Origin: Orobanche coerulescens
Lineage: Eukaryota > Streptophyta > Magnoliopsida > Lamiales > Orobanchaceae
DNA length: 64,000 bases
NCBI GenBank assembly: GCA_033398695.1
Contig: CM065817.1
Span: 32,560,231 to 32,624,230, forward strand
Direction: 5' to 3'
Shown: positions 47,138 through 59,114 of the stretch, piece by piece
How the letters are laid out: the number at the start of each line of letters is the position of its first letter
Numbering within the stretch: the first letter of the stretch is position 1
Notes under the pieces: generated by a model
The model's input: only the letters and a program-made list of their open reading frames with translations
What the model was told of the DNA's origin: nothing
Databases searched by the model: none
Translations under genes and position numbers: made by a program

Positions 47138-47925
47138 TGTTTCAACCGTGATGTTCTGGGGCATGCACGTGTAAATTGTCCTTCTCGTCAGTAACACGTT
47201 TCAAGTGCGGACTCGAGGGACACCGAATTCAGTTTTGCGAATTGGCTACTGAGACTTTCGGAGTTCGCGCTTCAGCACAGATATCAGGATTGGCTCTGAG
47301 AGACCCATGGGAGATTTTCCTGTCGGATGCTTTTTGTGTTGTTACCTTGTTTTCGTTGTTGTGAATTGCGGGGACGACATTTCTTTTATAAGAGGTCGGA
47401 TGTAATACTCGTACTATATTTAACTATTGCAGTTTCTCCTTCTAAATTCTATCGACTTGCACGTGTTCGTCGATACTTTTTGAACTTGTTTGATGTCTCA
47501 GTTGTCATCCTTCGAACTGGTTGTGACCTTGTTTCAGATCGACCTGTTTATCGTCGTGACCTTCTCGAGTTCGGTTCGATTCTTGTGAACCTTGTTTGGA
47601 AGTAATATCTTTCACTTTCTACGAGTTCTTTTAATGCCTGGAGTTGAAGTGGGGACTTCGGAGTCATTGTTTGACTGTTGTAATTCGATCATTGTTATTT
47701 GATCATTATTGTTCGATCATTGTTATTTGATCGTTGTTGTTCGATCATTGTTATTTGATCATTGTTGTTCGATCATTGTTATTTGATCGTTGTTGTTCGA
47801 TCGTTGTTGTTCGAACGGGGTTGTCTGGCTATTGTTGCCTGATCTCGTACTGTGAAGAATTGTCGTTCACCGTTAGTCAATCAAGCTTTGAGTGTGGCCA
47901 AGTGGGTCACCGAGCGGTGCATTGT
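47138..47925 (+). pseudogene. Relics of gag zinc knuckles in C internal 1
   Basis: At 47138-47179 the translation shows CFNRDVLGHARVNC (second Cys lost). At 47197-47238 it shows RFKCGLEGHRIQFC (first Cys lost). At 47884-47925 it shows SFECGQVGHRAVHC. These match the nucleocapsid knuckles of O and N, now separated by about 650 bp of non-coding DNA and in different phases. Confidence 0.65.
47686..47818 (+). repeat. GATCATTGTT minisatellite in C internal 1
   Basis: Alternating TTCGATCATTGTTA and TTTGATCATTGTTG units, about ten in all. The second copy is at about 53537-53669. The frame across it is Ile/Leu/Val-rich by chance. Confidence 0.85.
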
Positions 47926-48550
47926 GAGACCGTTGCCAAGATGTTCGGGAATTGGGTTTTCCTTCCTACTCGGGGAGTGCCTGGTGGTGTCCCGTGATGT
48001 AGTGTGTATCGTACTTCATGCTGTAATTCGTGTAGAAATTGATATTTGTTGCGTGAACTTTTTTGTTTTGTTTGTATTCTACCATGATGTTTTATTTTAA
48101 GTTTCGGTACGAAACTTATTTTTAATAGGATAGAATGTACTGTCCGGTATTCTCGTTTTCTGTTATCTTGAATTGTTTGTGTCTTGACGTCGGATATTTT
48201 CTTATTGACGAGAATCGGAGTGAATTCTATCATAATACTATATTTATTTCTACCGCATAGTCGTTGTGGTCGGGTGCGACTTGTTGTCGCGTGCGTTTCT
48301 TTGATTAAATGTGTGCTTGTGATGCGTCATTAATTGCTCGTTATTGTTTTGAATCATTGCCGGTGGCGTTGTTATGGTCGTCGTGGGGCGTGTTTTCACG
48401 CTGTATGTTCTTTCGCGTTGCTTGTAAAGTTTCGCCGTTGGGCGCGATTTTTTCGGTTCTTGTGTATCTCGTTGCGTTTTTCTGGTGGGATATTGCTTCT
48501 CCCTACTTGATTTAAGTTTCGGGACGAAACTTCTTTTAAGGAGGGTAGAA

Positions 48551-51336
48551 TGTAATATCCGCAATTTCAGATTTCCGATAACTTTCTTTTTCCGGCGGAG
48601 GTCCGTTTTGACGACTCGCTTGGGACCGTTTCATTATTCTGAGAATGATTAATTCTGCAATTTTTGTCACCCGAGTTCGTTTCGGTATTGTTTTGTTGAG
48701 TCCCGTGTTTTCTTAACGACTTTTCCGCACTCGAGTTCGATTCTTGTGAATCTCGTCCGAAATTACTGTTTCGAGTTTCCCGTAAGTCCGTTTAACTTTG
48801 TTAGACGTGTTGTGAACTTCGGTTTGGTTATTCGATCACGTATCGTGATTTTCGGACGTTTTGGGCCATTTTCGTAATTTCCCAAAGTTTGGGGTAATTA
48901 CCTTCCATTGTCGAATTTTGAGCCTTCGGGTGGTCGGAATCGTGTGTTCTCCTACCTCTTAGATTCGTCTTTGCGAGTACTTCGTGACCGTATCTTCGAT
49001 TCGTATTCAGGTTTGGGTTTCGGTGTCGTTTTCTTGAGTTCAGTGTTATTAAACGACTTTTCCAAGTATGAGTTGACTTTGTAAAATCACCATAAATTCT
49101 TGGAAACTCCAAAGATTTTGCATATTTTCAATATTATAGAGCATCAAGTTAGCTTTCCAATGGTTCAAATGGTGAGTCAATCAGAGTCCGGACGAGAGAG
49201 TTATGGTCGAAATAGCTCAGACACTCATTTTCCAGTTTTGGCCGAGCAGCCTGTACCCTGTGCCACGGCACACTTAGGCTAGGCCGCGGCACACAGTGCA
49301 GATCAGCCTATTTGTGCGGATTTTGTGAGATGAATGCTCATTTCATTCTTCCTTCATTCCTCCTCCTCTTGGGCGATCTTGTGGGCGATTTTGGGCGTTT
49401 TCGCATCATCAATCCCAGAGAACTTCATATTCTTCAAGTTCTTGGTGTGGATTAATGACACCAACAATTGTTCTTCATCATTAATCCAAGGTAAATTCTT
49501 GAAACCCTACTTTTGGGTGAATTGGGTATTTTTGTTCGTTTTGTCCGATTTAACCGTAATAAATTAGATTTGTGATGTATTGATGATTATTTAGAAGTAT
49601 TCTATCATTTCCTTTGTTATTCCATGGTTGGATCGTTTCGATTCGTTGTTTTGGTCGAGTTCTTAGTCAACGCCTTGAAGGTGTCCAACAAAAGGTCTTA
49701 GAGGGGGGATTGGGTGTTGTATGATTATTATCCATCGTACGATTGTTGATTTATCATTGGTATGACTTAGGGACGAAATTCTTGTGAAGAACTCGAGTCG
49801 GAACCCTTCCGTTCGTTGTCTTCTTCGGGGTCCGAGCTTCCCATTCGAACCGTGTTCTTCGGAGTATTCGGTAGCAGTTATTAAGGCAAGTATTTTACTA
49901 TACGAATTGTGTCTTCTGAATAGGGACATCGTATTATGGTTGTGATGCATTGGTTTACTTTCGTGTATATGCTTCGTGTGAATTGATTATTACGAACAAT
50001 TGATGGTAACGATAATACCTTCACTTAGTTAACATCGTGGAACTGTGTTGGATGTGCAAATCATCTAAGTTTGTGTCGGGCGTGGTTGGTCATTGTTGAG
50101 TCGTTGTGATGATCATGATATTTGTGTTGTTTTGCTTTACATACTTGATTGTATATTTCGGTGTAATGTGGAATGGCTTGACATTTGATGATTATGAGTT
50201 GTGTCGTGTCGATGTGTGTACGTGTGTTCCAGGTAGGGTCTGACGAGGCCTCTGGAGTTCGGTACATGATGTGTACGAACAAGGTGTGTGATCCAGGTAG
50301 GGTCTGACGAGACCTCTGGAGTTTGGTACATGATGTGTACGAACAAGGTGTGTGATCCAGGTAGGGTCTGACGAGACCTCTGGAGTTCGGTACATGATGT
50401 GTACGAACGATGTGTGTGGCCGGGTAGGGTCCGTTGAGGCCTCCGGAGTTCGGTACATGATGTGTACGAATTGTGTGTGTGGCCGGGTAGGGTCCGTTGA
50501 GGCCTCCGGAGTTCGGTACATGATTTGTACGAACAGTGTGTGTGGTCCGAGTAAGGTCCGTCGAGGCCTCCGGAGTTCGGTACATGATGTGTACGAACAA
50601 TGATCGTGTAGCAGTGATTGTTTGGGTAACATTTTAAATATGGATCTCGGACTCATAATGATATATTATTTAGTGTGCTTTGAAACGAAAATCGGGCTAA
50701 GGCCCTAATGTTTACGAAAAAGTTTTGTAAATTGGGACTCGAGGTCCAAAAGAATTTCTGCTTTAAAAATCCCCGAGATGATGTGTTCCTTTTCAAATAT
50801 ATCTTACTTGAGTTCGAAATTCTAAAACTTCTCGGGAACATTTTGATAATTGATTTCCATATTAAATTCGTAGTTGCTATTTACTTGTTGCATTTCGTAT
50901 CGTTTTATACTTGCACTAGTAAAACAGTGGAGTTTTACTAAAACCCGAGTAATCGGGGTGGATGTCCTGCTCGGCCGGTACATGCAGGTTCGGGAGCAAG
51001 CATGAGGATTGGCACAAGGGGATGACGAGCTGCGATACTAATCAAGAGTCGAGAGTTGGTAGAGTTTGGTTGTATTGTTAGAGTTAATTCAGTCTTCCGC
51101 TGTATTGTGTTTCGACCCCTGTGTGGGTAATGTTGTTTAGTCAGTTCTGTTAATGGAGTTGTGTGACCTCATCGGTCTGTGTGTTTATGTGTAAGTGACC
51201 TTAACGGTCTGTATTATTATGTTGTTTGACCCTGGCCGGGCAAGCATTTGGTCTTTTATGGATGTTTAGCCTGGTAGATCCTTGCGGAAAGGGTCTACGG
51301 CGTGTAACATTCCCATACGGTTTTGGGGGTGTTACA
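48551..51336 (+). mobile_element. LTR C2 (2786 bp)
   Basis: Starts TGTAATATCCGC and ends GGGTGTTACA. Two GCCGCGGCAC-type dyads (49259-49293), predicted intron from donor AAG|GCAAGTA at 49886 to an acceptor near 50987, a six-unit tandem repeat (50227-50600), branch-point hairpin (50944-50957) and U5 hairpin (51274-51298). The acceptor CGTCCAG|GTAC seen in C1 and C3 is altered here. Confidence 0.92.
50227..50600 (+). repeat. Six-unit tandem repeat in LTR C2 (~62 bp)
   Basis: Units contain GGTAGGGTC(T/C)G(A/T)(C/T)GAGGCCTC(T/C)GGAGTTCGGTAC and ATGATGTGTACGAAC. The matching array in C3 is 56077-56450. Both strands give long repetitive frames that are not genes. Confidence 0.88.
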
Positions 51337-54300
51337 TTTATGGTATCGGAGCATAGGTTGCGGAAACCTAGGCTGTCGGGTCGAGTCGAGTCGTGGTTTG
51401 TCGAGTAATGTGTTGTCTTGTCGTTCGAGTCGTTAGGTGACAAGTTGAGTTGTGCGTAGTCACAACGTGTCGTATATGTTGTCGGATGAGATTAGTATCG
51501 TGGGTGACCGTCATCTCCGTGCGGCCTGTGGACGTAAGTCTCCTCTTTTATGCGAAGTACCTGTGTATCATGATTTTATCTAAATGAGTTAATTGCGGTG
51601 CATAATTTTATTTGCACGGTGTTGTGAATGTAGTTGTATTTAATACGTGTGACATATAATATACGTAAAAAACTGGGCCTATTGTTGTTTTACCTTTGAA
51701 CCACTGTGAGGGGTGGTATGGTGTGAAAATTGAGAACCTTGTTGGGTTTCGAATAAGGTATCGACGATTGAGTTCGTGAGAAACTCCGAGGAATGGTTTT
51801 GTTGTATGTTTAAACTAGATGCTGTGAGATGTATTCAATTGGATTGTGCATGTTGGACTGTATTCCTTTTTCCGCTGCGTGAGTTCTTTTGTAATGGCTT
51901 TCGGTATTTTACCGCCTGAGTTTTATTTCGAAAACCGATTCCCTTAACCGAGTTTTTGGCATTATGGCCTTCATCGTTTTGGCGAAATTCTTATGACGGT
52001 ATTTAGTATTTTGTAAATGGCTTTTGTGAGTTTTTGAAATATTACCGTCATCGACCTTTTTGGCATTTTGTAAATGGTTTTTAGCCTGGTGGGTTCCGGC
52101 GCGGGACCCACGGCGCTATAATGTTCCGTGTAATTATCTGAAATTTTTGGGCATTCTAGCCCATTGAATTATCTTTGAAAACTTTGAGTACCTTAGAAAA
52201 TAAATTTCGAGACGTACTTTTAAAATAAATTATTTTCTCGTGGTACATCCAAGGTGCCACAATATGTTTCAAGATTCTTCTACCTCGAGGACCAAAATGT
52301 TTTGAGATATTTCCAATATTTTAGAAACACTCTTACTTAGACCCGAGGGTCGAATATTTCCGAAAGTTTTTTATGAAAAGAAAGTGTCCTCATTTTTATG
52401 GAATGCGAAATAGTTTTCCAAAGTCTCGATAACGATGTTTCACGATTGTACTTTTTTTTTTGAAGGGTGATACTCAAGATCAATCGGTGTTTCCAAAATT
52501 ATTTTCAAAAGGAGGTTTTCGTTTTTAAAACGGCTGGGTATGTATGTGTGATGTTCGCGTTGTCGTTATGATGTTTGCTCCCGAGTATGATCGAATTGGT
52601 GGCATGAACGTCGAGGCGTTGCCACGCATTTGTTGTACTAGCCCTCTGTGAGAGGTGTGAATTGGTGTTTACTGTTTATCGCCTCGTGGTGATTTGCGTG
52701 TTGTCGCACGAGTGTGAGCTGTTGAAGCTTGGGTTTGTACGTTTGTGTACATGTGTGATTGTTTCATAATGTTTGTAGTTATGTGCTGGTTATCGTTCGG
52801 GCCGTTGAGGTCGCCGAACGATACCGTCGTTGTTGTAGTGTTTGTGTGTGTATTACTTTACGATGGAAATCGTTGTATATGATACGTGTTATGATTCTTT
52901 GTTGTGCTGAGTTGGCATCTCCGTTATATTGTTTTGCGACGTTATGCCCCATTGTATCTAGCATTTGTATTTTCGGTATGCCGAGCCGAGGTGTTTCAAC
53001 CGTGATGTGCCGGGGCATGCACGTGTAAATTGTCCTTCTCGTCAGTAACGCGTTTCAAGTGCGGACTCGAGGGACACCGAATTCGATTTGCGGGTGGCTC
53101 CGAGACTTTCGGAGTTCGCGCTCAAAGACAGATATCGTGATCGGGCTCGAGAGACCCATGGGAGATTTTCCTGTCGGATGCTTTTTGTGTTGTTACCTTG
53201 TTTCCGTTGTTGTGAATTGCGGGGACGACATTTCTTTTATAAGAGGTCGGATGTAATACTCGTACTATATTTAACTACTGCAGTTTCTCCTTCTAAATTC
53301 TATCGACTTGCACGTGTTCGTCGATACTTTTTGAACTTGTTTGATGTCTCAGTTGTCATCCTTCGAACTGGTTGTGACCTTGTTTCAGATCGACCTGTTT
53401 ATCATCGTGACCTTCCCGAGTTCGGTTCGATTCTTGTGAACCTTGTTTGGAAGTAATATCTTTCACTTTCTACGAGTTCTTTTAATGCCTGGAGTTGAAG
53501 TGGGGACTTCGGAGTCATTGTTCGACTGTTGTAATTCGATCATTGTTATTTGATCATTATTGTTCGATCATTATTATTTGATCGTTGTTGTTCGATCATT
53601 GTTATTTGATCATTGTTGTTCGATCATTGTTATTTGATCGTTGTTGTTCGATCGTTGTTGTTCGAACGGGGTTGTCTGACTGTTGTTGCCTGATCTCGTA
53701 CTGTGAAGAATTGTCGTTCACCGTTAGTCAACTGTTTCGAGTGTGGCCAAGTGGGTCACCGAGCGGTGCATTGTGAGACCGTTGCTAAGATGTTCGGGAA
53801 TTGGGTTTTCCTTCCTACTCGGGGAGTGCCTGGTGGTGTCCCGTGATGTAGTGTGTATCGTACTTCGTGCTGTAATTCGTGTAGAAATTGATATTTGTTG
53901 CGTGAACTTTTTTGTTTTGTTTGTATTCTACCATGATGTTTTATTTTAAGTTTCGGGACGAAACTTATTTTTAATAGGATAGAATGTAATGTCCGGTATT
54001 CTCGTTTTCTGTTATCTTAAATTGTTTGTGTCTTGACTTCGGATATTTTCTTGTTGACGAGAATCGGAGTGAATTCTATCATAATACTATATTTGTTTCT
54101 ACCGCATAGTCGTTGTGGTCGGGTGCGACTTGTTGTCGCGTGCGTTTCTTTGATTAAATGTGTGCATGTGATGCGTCGTTAATTGCTCGTTATTGTTTTG
54201 AATCATTGCCGGTGGCGTTGTTATGGTCATCGTGGGGCGTGTTTTCACGCTGTATGTTCTTTCGCGTTGCTTGTAACGTTTCGCCGTTGGGCGTGATTTT

Positions 54301-54399
54301 TTCGGTTCTTATGTATCTCGTTGCGTTTTTCTGGTGGGATATTGCTTCTCCCTACTTGATTTAAGTTTCGGGACGAAACTTCTTTTAAGGAGGGTAGAA
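51337..54399 (+). other. Internal region 2 of C, without intact genes
   Basis: Near-copy of 45485-48550. Zinc-knuckle relics at 52992-53091 and 53733-53773; the last one keeps all four ligands (CFECGQVGHRAVHC). Minisatellite at about 53537-53669. Internal PPT/LTR-start relic at 53948-53995. Confidence 0.85.
51341..51352 (+). promoter_or_regulatory. Primer-binding site, C internal 2
   Basis: TGGTATCGGAGC directly after LTR C2. It shows that C2 is followed by a second internal region. Confidence 0.9.
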
Positions 54400-57192
54400 T
54401 GTAATATCCGCAATTTCAAATTTCCGATAATTTTCTTTTTTCGGCGGAGGTCCGTTTTGACGACTCGCTTGGGACCGTTTCATCATTCTGAGAATGATTA
54501 ATTCTGCACTTTTTGTAACCCGAGTTCGTTTCGGTATTGTTTTGTTGAGTCACGTGTTTTCTTAACGACTTTTCCGCACTCGAGTTCGATTCTTGTGAAT
54601 CTCGTCCGAAATTACTGTTTTGAGTTTCCCGTAAGTCCGTTTAACTTTGTTAGACGTGTTGTGAACTTCGGTTTGGTTATTCGATCAGGTATCGTGATTT
54701 TCGGACGTTTTGGGCCATTTTCGTAATTTTCCAAAGTTTGGGGTAATTACCTTCCGTTGTCGAATTTCGAGCCTTCGGGTGGTCGGAATCGTGTGTTCTC
54801 TTAGCTCTTAGATTCATATTTGCGAGTACTTCGTGACCGTATCTTCGATTCGTATTCAGGTTCGGGTTTCGGTGTCGTTTTCTTGAGTTCAGTGTTATTA
54901 AACGACTTTTCCAAGTATGAGTCGACTTTGTAAAATCACCATAAATTCTTGGAAACTCCAAAGATTTTGAATCTTTTCAATATTATAGAGCATCAAGTTA
55001 GCTTTCCAATGGTTCAAACGGTGAGTCAATCGGAGTCCGGACGAGAGAGTTATGGTCGAAATAGCTCAGACACTCATTTTCCAGTTTTGGCCGAGCAGCC
55101 TGTACCCTATGCCGCGGCACACTTAGGCTAGGCCGCGGCACACAGTGCAGATCAGCCTATTTGTGCGGATTTTGTGAGATGAATGCTCATTTCATTCTTC
55201 CTTCGTTCCTCCTCCTCTTGGGCGATCTTGTGGGCGATTTTTGGGCGTTTTCGCATCATCAATCCCAGAGAACTTCATATTCTTCAAGTTCTTGGTGTGG
55301 ATTAATGACACCAACAATTGTTCTTCATCATTAATCCAAGGTAAATTCTTGAAACCCTACTTTTGGGTGAATTGGGGGGTTTTGTTCGTTTTCTCCGATT
55401 TAACCGTAATAAATTAGATTTGTGATGTATTGATGATTATTTAGATGTATTCTATCATTTCCCTTGTTATTCCATGGTTGGATCGTTTCGATTCGTTGTT
55501 TTGGTCGAGTTCTTAGTCAACGCCTTGAAGGTGCCCGACAAAAGGTCTTAGAGGGGGGATTGGGCGTTGTATGATTATTATCCATCGTACGATTGTTGAT
55601 TTATCATTGGTATGACTTAGGGACGAAATTCTTGTGAAGAACTCGAGTCAGAACCCTTCCGTTCGTTGTCTTCTTCGGGGTCCGAGCTTCCCGGTCGAAC
55701 CGTGTTCTTCGGAGTATTCGGTAGCGGTTATTAAGGCAAGTATTTTACTATACGAATTGTGTCTTGTGAATAGGGACGTCGTATTATGGTTGTGATGCAT
55801 TGGTTTACTTTCGTGTATATGCTTCGTATGAATTGATTATTACGAACAATTGATGGTAACGATAATACCTTCACTTAGTTAACATCGTGGAATTGTGTTG
55901 GATGTGCAAATCATCTAAGTTTGTGCCGGGCGTGGTTGGTCATTGTTGAGTCGTTGTGATGATCATGATATTTGTGTTGTTTTGGTTTACATACTTGATT
56001 GTACATTTCGGTGTAATGTGGAATGGCTTGACATTTGATGATTTTGAGTTGTGTCGTGTCGATGTGTGTGCGTGTGTTCCAGGTAGGGTCTGACGAGGCC
56101 TCTGGAGTTCGGTACATGATGTGTACGAACAAGGTGTGTGATCCAGGTAGGGTCTGACGAGACCTCTGGAGTTTGGTACATGATGTGTACGAACAAGGTG
56201 TGTGATCCAGGTAGGGTCTGACGAGACCTCTGGAGTTCGGTACATGATGTGTAAGAACGATGTGTGTGGCCGGGTAGGGTTCGTTGAGGCCTCCGGAGTT
56301 CGGTACATGATGTGTACGAACAGTCTGTGTGGCCGGGTAGGGTCCGTTGAGGCCTCCGGAGTTCAGTACATTATGTGTACGAACAGTGTGTGTGGTCTGG
56401 ATAAGGTCCGTCGAGGCCTTCGGAGTTCGGTACATGATGTGTACGAACAATGATCATGTAGCAGTGATTGTTTGGGTAACATTTTAAATATGGATCTCGG
56501 ACTCATAATGATATATTATTTAGTGTGCTTTGAAACGAGAATTGGGCTAAGGCCCTAATGTTTACGAAAAGGTTTTGTAAATTGGGACTCGAGGTCCAAA
56601 AGAATTTCTGCTTTAAAAATCCCCGAGATGATGTGTTCCTTTTCAAATATCTCTTACTTGAGTTCGAAATTCTAAAACTTCTCGGGAACATTTTTATAAT
56701 TGATTTCCATATTAAATTTGTAGTTGCTATTTACTTGTTGCATTTCGTATCATTTTATACTTGCACTAGTAAAACAGTGGAGTTTTACTAACCCCCGAGT
56801 AATCGGGGGGTGGATGTCTGTTCTGCGTCCAGGTACATGCAGGTTCAGGGGAGCAGTCACAGGATTGGCACAAGGGGATGACGAGCTGCGATACTAATCA
56901 AGAGTCGAGAGTTGGTAGAGTTTGGTTGTATTGTTAGAGTTGATTCAGTCTTCCGCTGTATTGTGTTTCGACCCCTGTGTGGGTAACGTTGTTTAGTCAG
57001 TTCTGTTAATGGAGTTGTGAGACCTCATCGGTCTGTGTGTTTATGTGTAAGTGACCTTAAAGGTCTGTATTATTATGTTGTTTGACCCTGGCCGGGCAAG
57101 CATTTGGTTGTTTATGGATGTTTAGCCTGGTAGATCCTTGCGGAAAGGGTCTACGGCGTGTAACATTCCCATACGGTTTTGGGGGTGTTACA
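54400..57192 (+). mobile_element. LTR C3 (2793 bp)
   Basis: Matches C2. GCCGCGGCAC dyads at 55110-55143, predicted intron 55736-56832 (acceptor CGTCCAG|GTAC intact), tandem repeat 56077-56450, branch-point hairpin 56792-56811 (CCCCCGA/TCGGGGG) and U5 hairpin 57130-57154. It ends GTGTTACA and joins LTR A. Confidence 0.92.
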
Positions 57193-58073
57193 CGACGGCG
57201 GCGGCGACAGGACAGCAACACCAATGGATTCGAGCAAGCATGGATGGACGGAGGACACGAGTGGGCGGTATCTCAATTCCAACGATGGAGGAATAGGTTA
57301 GTCTGATTTTCCCATGGCCGATTCTGATCTGATTGCGCGGCCTACGGCGGCAGTTATGGTGGTCATCGATCCAACGGTCGTGGTTCTGGTCTGGAGAAAA
57401 GAGTCTGACGGTGACTAGGGCTTCTGATTATCCTGTTCTTGGTTTTGCCGACAAGCCGAGCTGTAGTTTGCTTGTTCCCACAGTCACGTTCGGAAGTCCT
57501 AATGCTGGTGCTGGACCACTCCAAGTTCGGTTTGATTTTCCGACGATTGAACAATCTATGTATAGAATGAATTGAATACATCTGATTCATAATGTTGATG
57601 AAGTTTAAGTTTTCGTCTGTTGCAAACTGGTCTATTTGGATGAATCGGCCAGTTGAATTATGGAGAGAGAGAAAAATGATGTGGTGATCTTTGTTGTTTG
57701 GGTTATCCAGCTGTATTCAACCATTGGAGAATCTTTGATTAAGATAGAGAAAATATAGTACTATTATATGTTATTATTGAGTATTGGGTTGGTAGTTAAC
57801 CATACAATTCCCGTGATATGTATATCACAAAATTAATCTGTGTTGTATAATTAAGTACTCCAAGACAAGAGTAGGTAGATAATGAAAGAGGGAGATGAAA
57901 TGCACATATGAGGACAACATACTAGAAGAGCTGAGCAGCCCTTATGTGATTAGTTCTTATCATTAAAATTTATTTTAACAAATAAGCAAAGTTTTGATTT
58001 TATTACAGACAATTTACGAATTAAAAATATAGATCCATATATAAAATATTAAAATAAATACAGTGGTATTACA
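57193..58073 (-). mobile_element. 5' LTR of element A, segment 2 (U3)
   Basis: Matches about 39346-40225 of the other copy. In element sense this is the start of the LTR (TGTAATACCACTG). AT-rich, no palindrome array. It is followed by the GATTG duplication at 58074-58078. Confidence 0.9.
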
Positions 58074-58078
58074 GATTG
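58074..58078 (+). repeat. Target-site duplication of element A (right copy)
   Basis: GATTG, the partner of 20805-20809. Confidence 0.93.
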
Positions 58079-58545
58079 TGCATAAGTCTGCTAAGGTATT
58101 CCATACAAAGTACGAAGAGGTACGGAGATATGGGATCACCCTGGCGTAGGCCCTTCTTCCCATCAAAAGGCATCAATAGAACTCCATTTAAATTTATCTG
58201 GTAAGAAACTGATGTCATACAGCACACCACCAAATCAACAAACTTAGCAGGGAAACCGAGAGTCCTTAGGAGTTGCTCCACAAATCCCCAATGAATGGAA
58301 TCATACGCTTTTTGTAGGTCCATTTTGATCATACAACGAGGAGAAAGTCCTTTCCTTCCATAGCCCCGGATGATTTCCTGAGCCAGAACAGTGTTATCAT
58401 GTATGAATCTACCTGGAACAAAGGCAGTCTGCTCGTCATTCACCAGAAAACTCATTATGCCACACATTCTAGAAGTCAGAATTTTAGATATTATTTTATA
58501 TAAGACAGTGCAACACGCAATTGGCCTATAGTCTCGAATAGTAGC
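58079..58545 (-). pseudogene. LINE ORF2, central RT part, cut on both sides
   Basis: Minus strand, open throughout: RDYRPIACCTVLYKIISKIL, then VNDEQTAFVPGRFIHDN, the first catalytic Asp in KMDLQKAYDSI and the GLRQGDPISPYLFVL block. The last codons (LMHN) continue in frame at 20809 once the duplication is counted once. The 5' part (endonuclease) is beyond the insertion of LTR E at 58546 and is not in the window. Confidence 0.9.
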
Positions 58546-59114
58546 TGTAATACCCGTAATTTTGATTTCCGGTAACTTTCTATTTTGGCGGAAGTCCGTT
58601 TTGACAACTCGCTTGGGACCGTTTCGTCACCCTGAGAATGATTAATTCTACACATTTTGACATCCGAGTTCGTTTCGGTGTCGTTATGTTGAGTTCCGTG
58701 CTTTTCAGCGACTTTTCCGCACTTGAGTTCGATTCTTGCGAATCTCGTTCTAAACTGCTGTTTCGAGTTTCCCGTAAGTCCGTTTAACTTTGTTAGAAGT
58801 GTTGTGAACTTCGGTTTGCTTATTCGATCACGTATCGTGATTTTCGGGCGTTTTGGGCCATTTTGTAATTTACCCAAAATTATGGGTATTCGTATCTGTA
58901 TTCGTTGTCTCAACCCTTTTCTTGGTCGCGTATGATTAATTATTGCATTACGTTTTCATTTCGAGTCGTTGATGTCGTCCGCGAACTTTTCGTCGTGTTC
59001 GTTCCGTACGTTTTCGGAAATCGAGTCGTCGAGCCACAGTGGTCGCACCTTGCCGGACGGTTATGTTCTCGCCGGACGATGGCGGGCACCGATCGAGCAG
59101 TGCACGGCAGAACC

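Larger units (their letters stand above)
45485..48550 (+). other. Internal region 1 of C, without intact genes
   Basis: Homologous to the B internal regions (for example CCGCTGCGTGAG near 46021 and the GGGATATTGCTTCTCCCTAC stretch before the polypurine tract) but without their promoter module. It contains zinc-knuckle relics, a GATC-rich minisatellite (47686-47818) and an internal PPT/LTR-start relic (48099-48145). It ends with the inverted repeat 48514-48532 and the polypurine tract AAGGAGGGTAGAA. Confidence 0.85.
44979..57192 (+). mobile_element. Element C: tandem LTR-internal-LTR-internal-LTR array
   Basis: LTR fragment 44979-45484, internal 45485-48550, full LTR 48551-51336, internal 51337-54399, full LTR 54400-57192. 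Each internal starts with the same primer site and ends with the same polypurine tract. The two internals are nearly identical and almost equal in length (3066 and 3063 bp). This is the product expected from unequal recombination between LTRs of sister copies. The left end is truncated, and no target duplication can be seen. Confidence 0.9.
20810..58073 (-). mobile_element. Element A: non-autonomous LTR retrotransposon carrying a LOG-like gene, with three other elements nested in its LTRs
   Basis: The 3' LTR is 20810-21063, 28870-29449 and 38228-40225, about 2.83 kb when the insertions are left out. The 5' LTR is 43201-44974 and 57193-58073. The internal region is only 40226-43200 (2975 bp), with a polypurine tract at its left and a primer site at its right, so the element reads on the minus strand. 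There is no gag or pol. The internal region holds an intact LOG-like gene on the opposite strand and a tandem repeat. The GATTG duplication shows it inserted by retrotransposon integration into a LINE. Confidence 0.9.

Noticed and set aside
50227..50600. Regular repeats with variable parts, possible CRISPR array
   Set aside because: Units are tandem without unique spacers, in an LTR of a plant genome, duplicated in each LTR copy.
50061..50656. Long frames with repeated HIMYRTPEAS peptides (also 55911-56450)
   Set aside because: They are translations of the 62-bp LTR tandem repeat in three phases on both strands, not a repeat protein.
20810..58073. B1, B2 and C all landing in LTRs of A and sparing the LOG region as evidence of selection
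   Set aside because: The two LTRs make up about two thirds of A, so three LTR hits are quite likely by chance.
58491..58913. 140-codon minus frame crossing the LINE/LTR E border
   Set aside because: Most of it is antisense LTR E sequence; the LINE part lies in a different frame.
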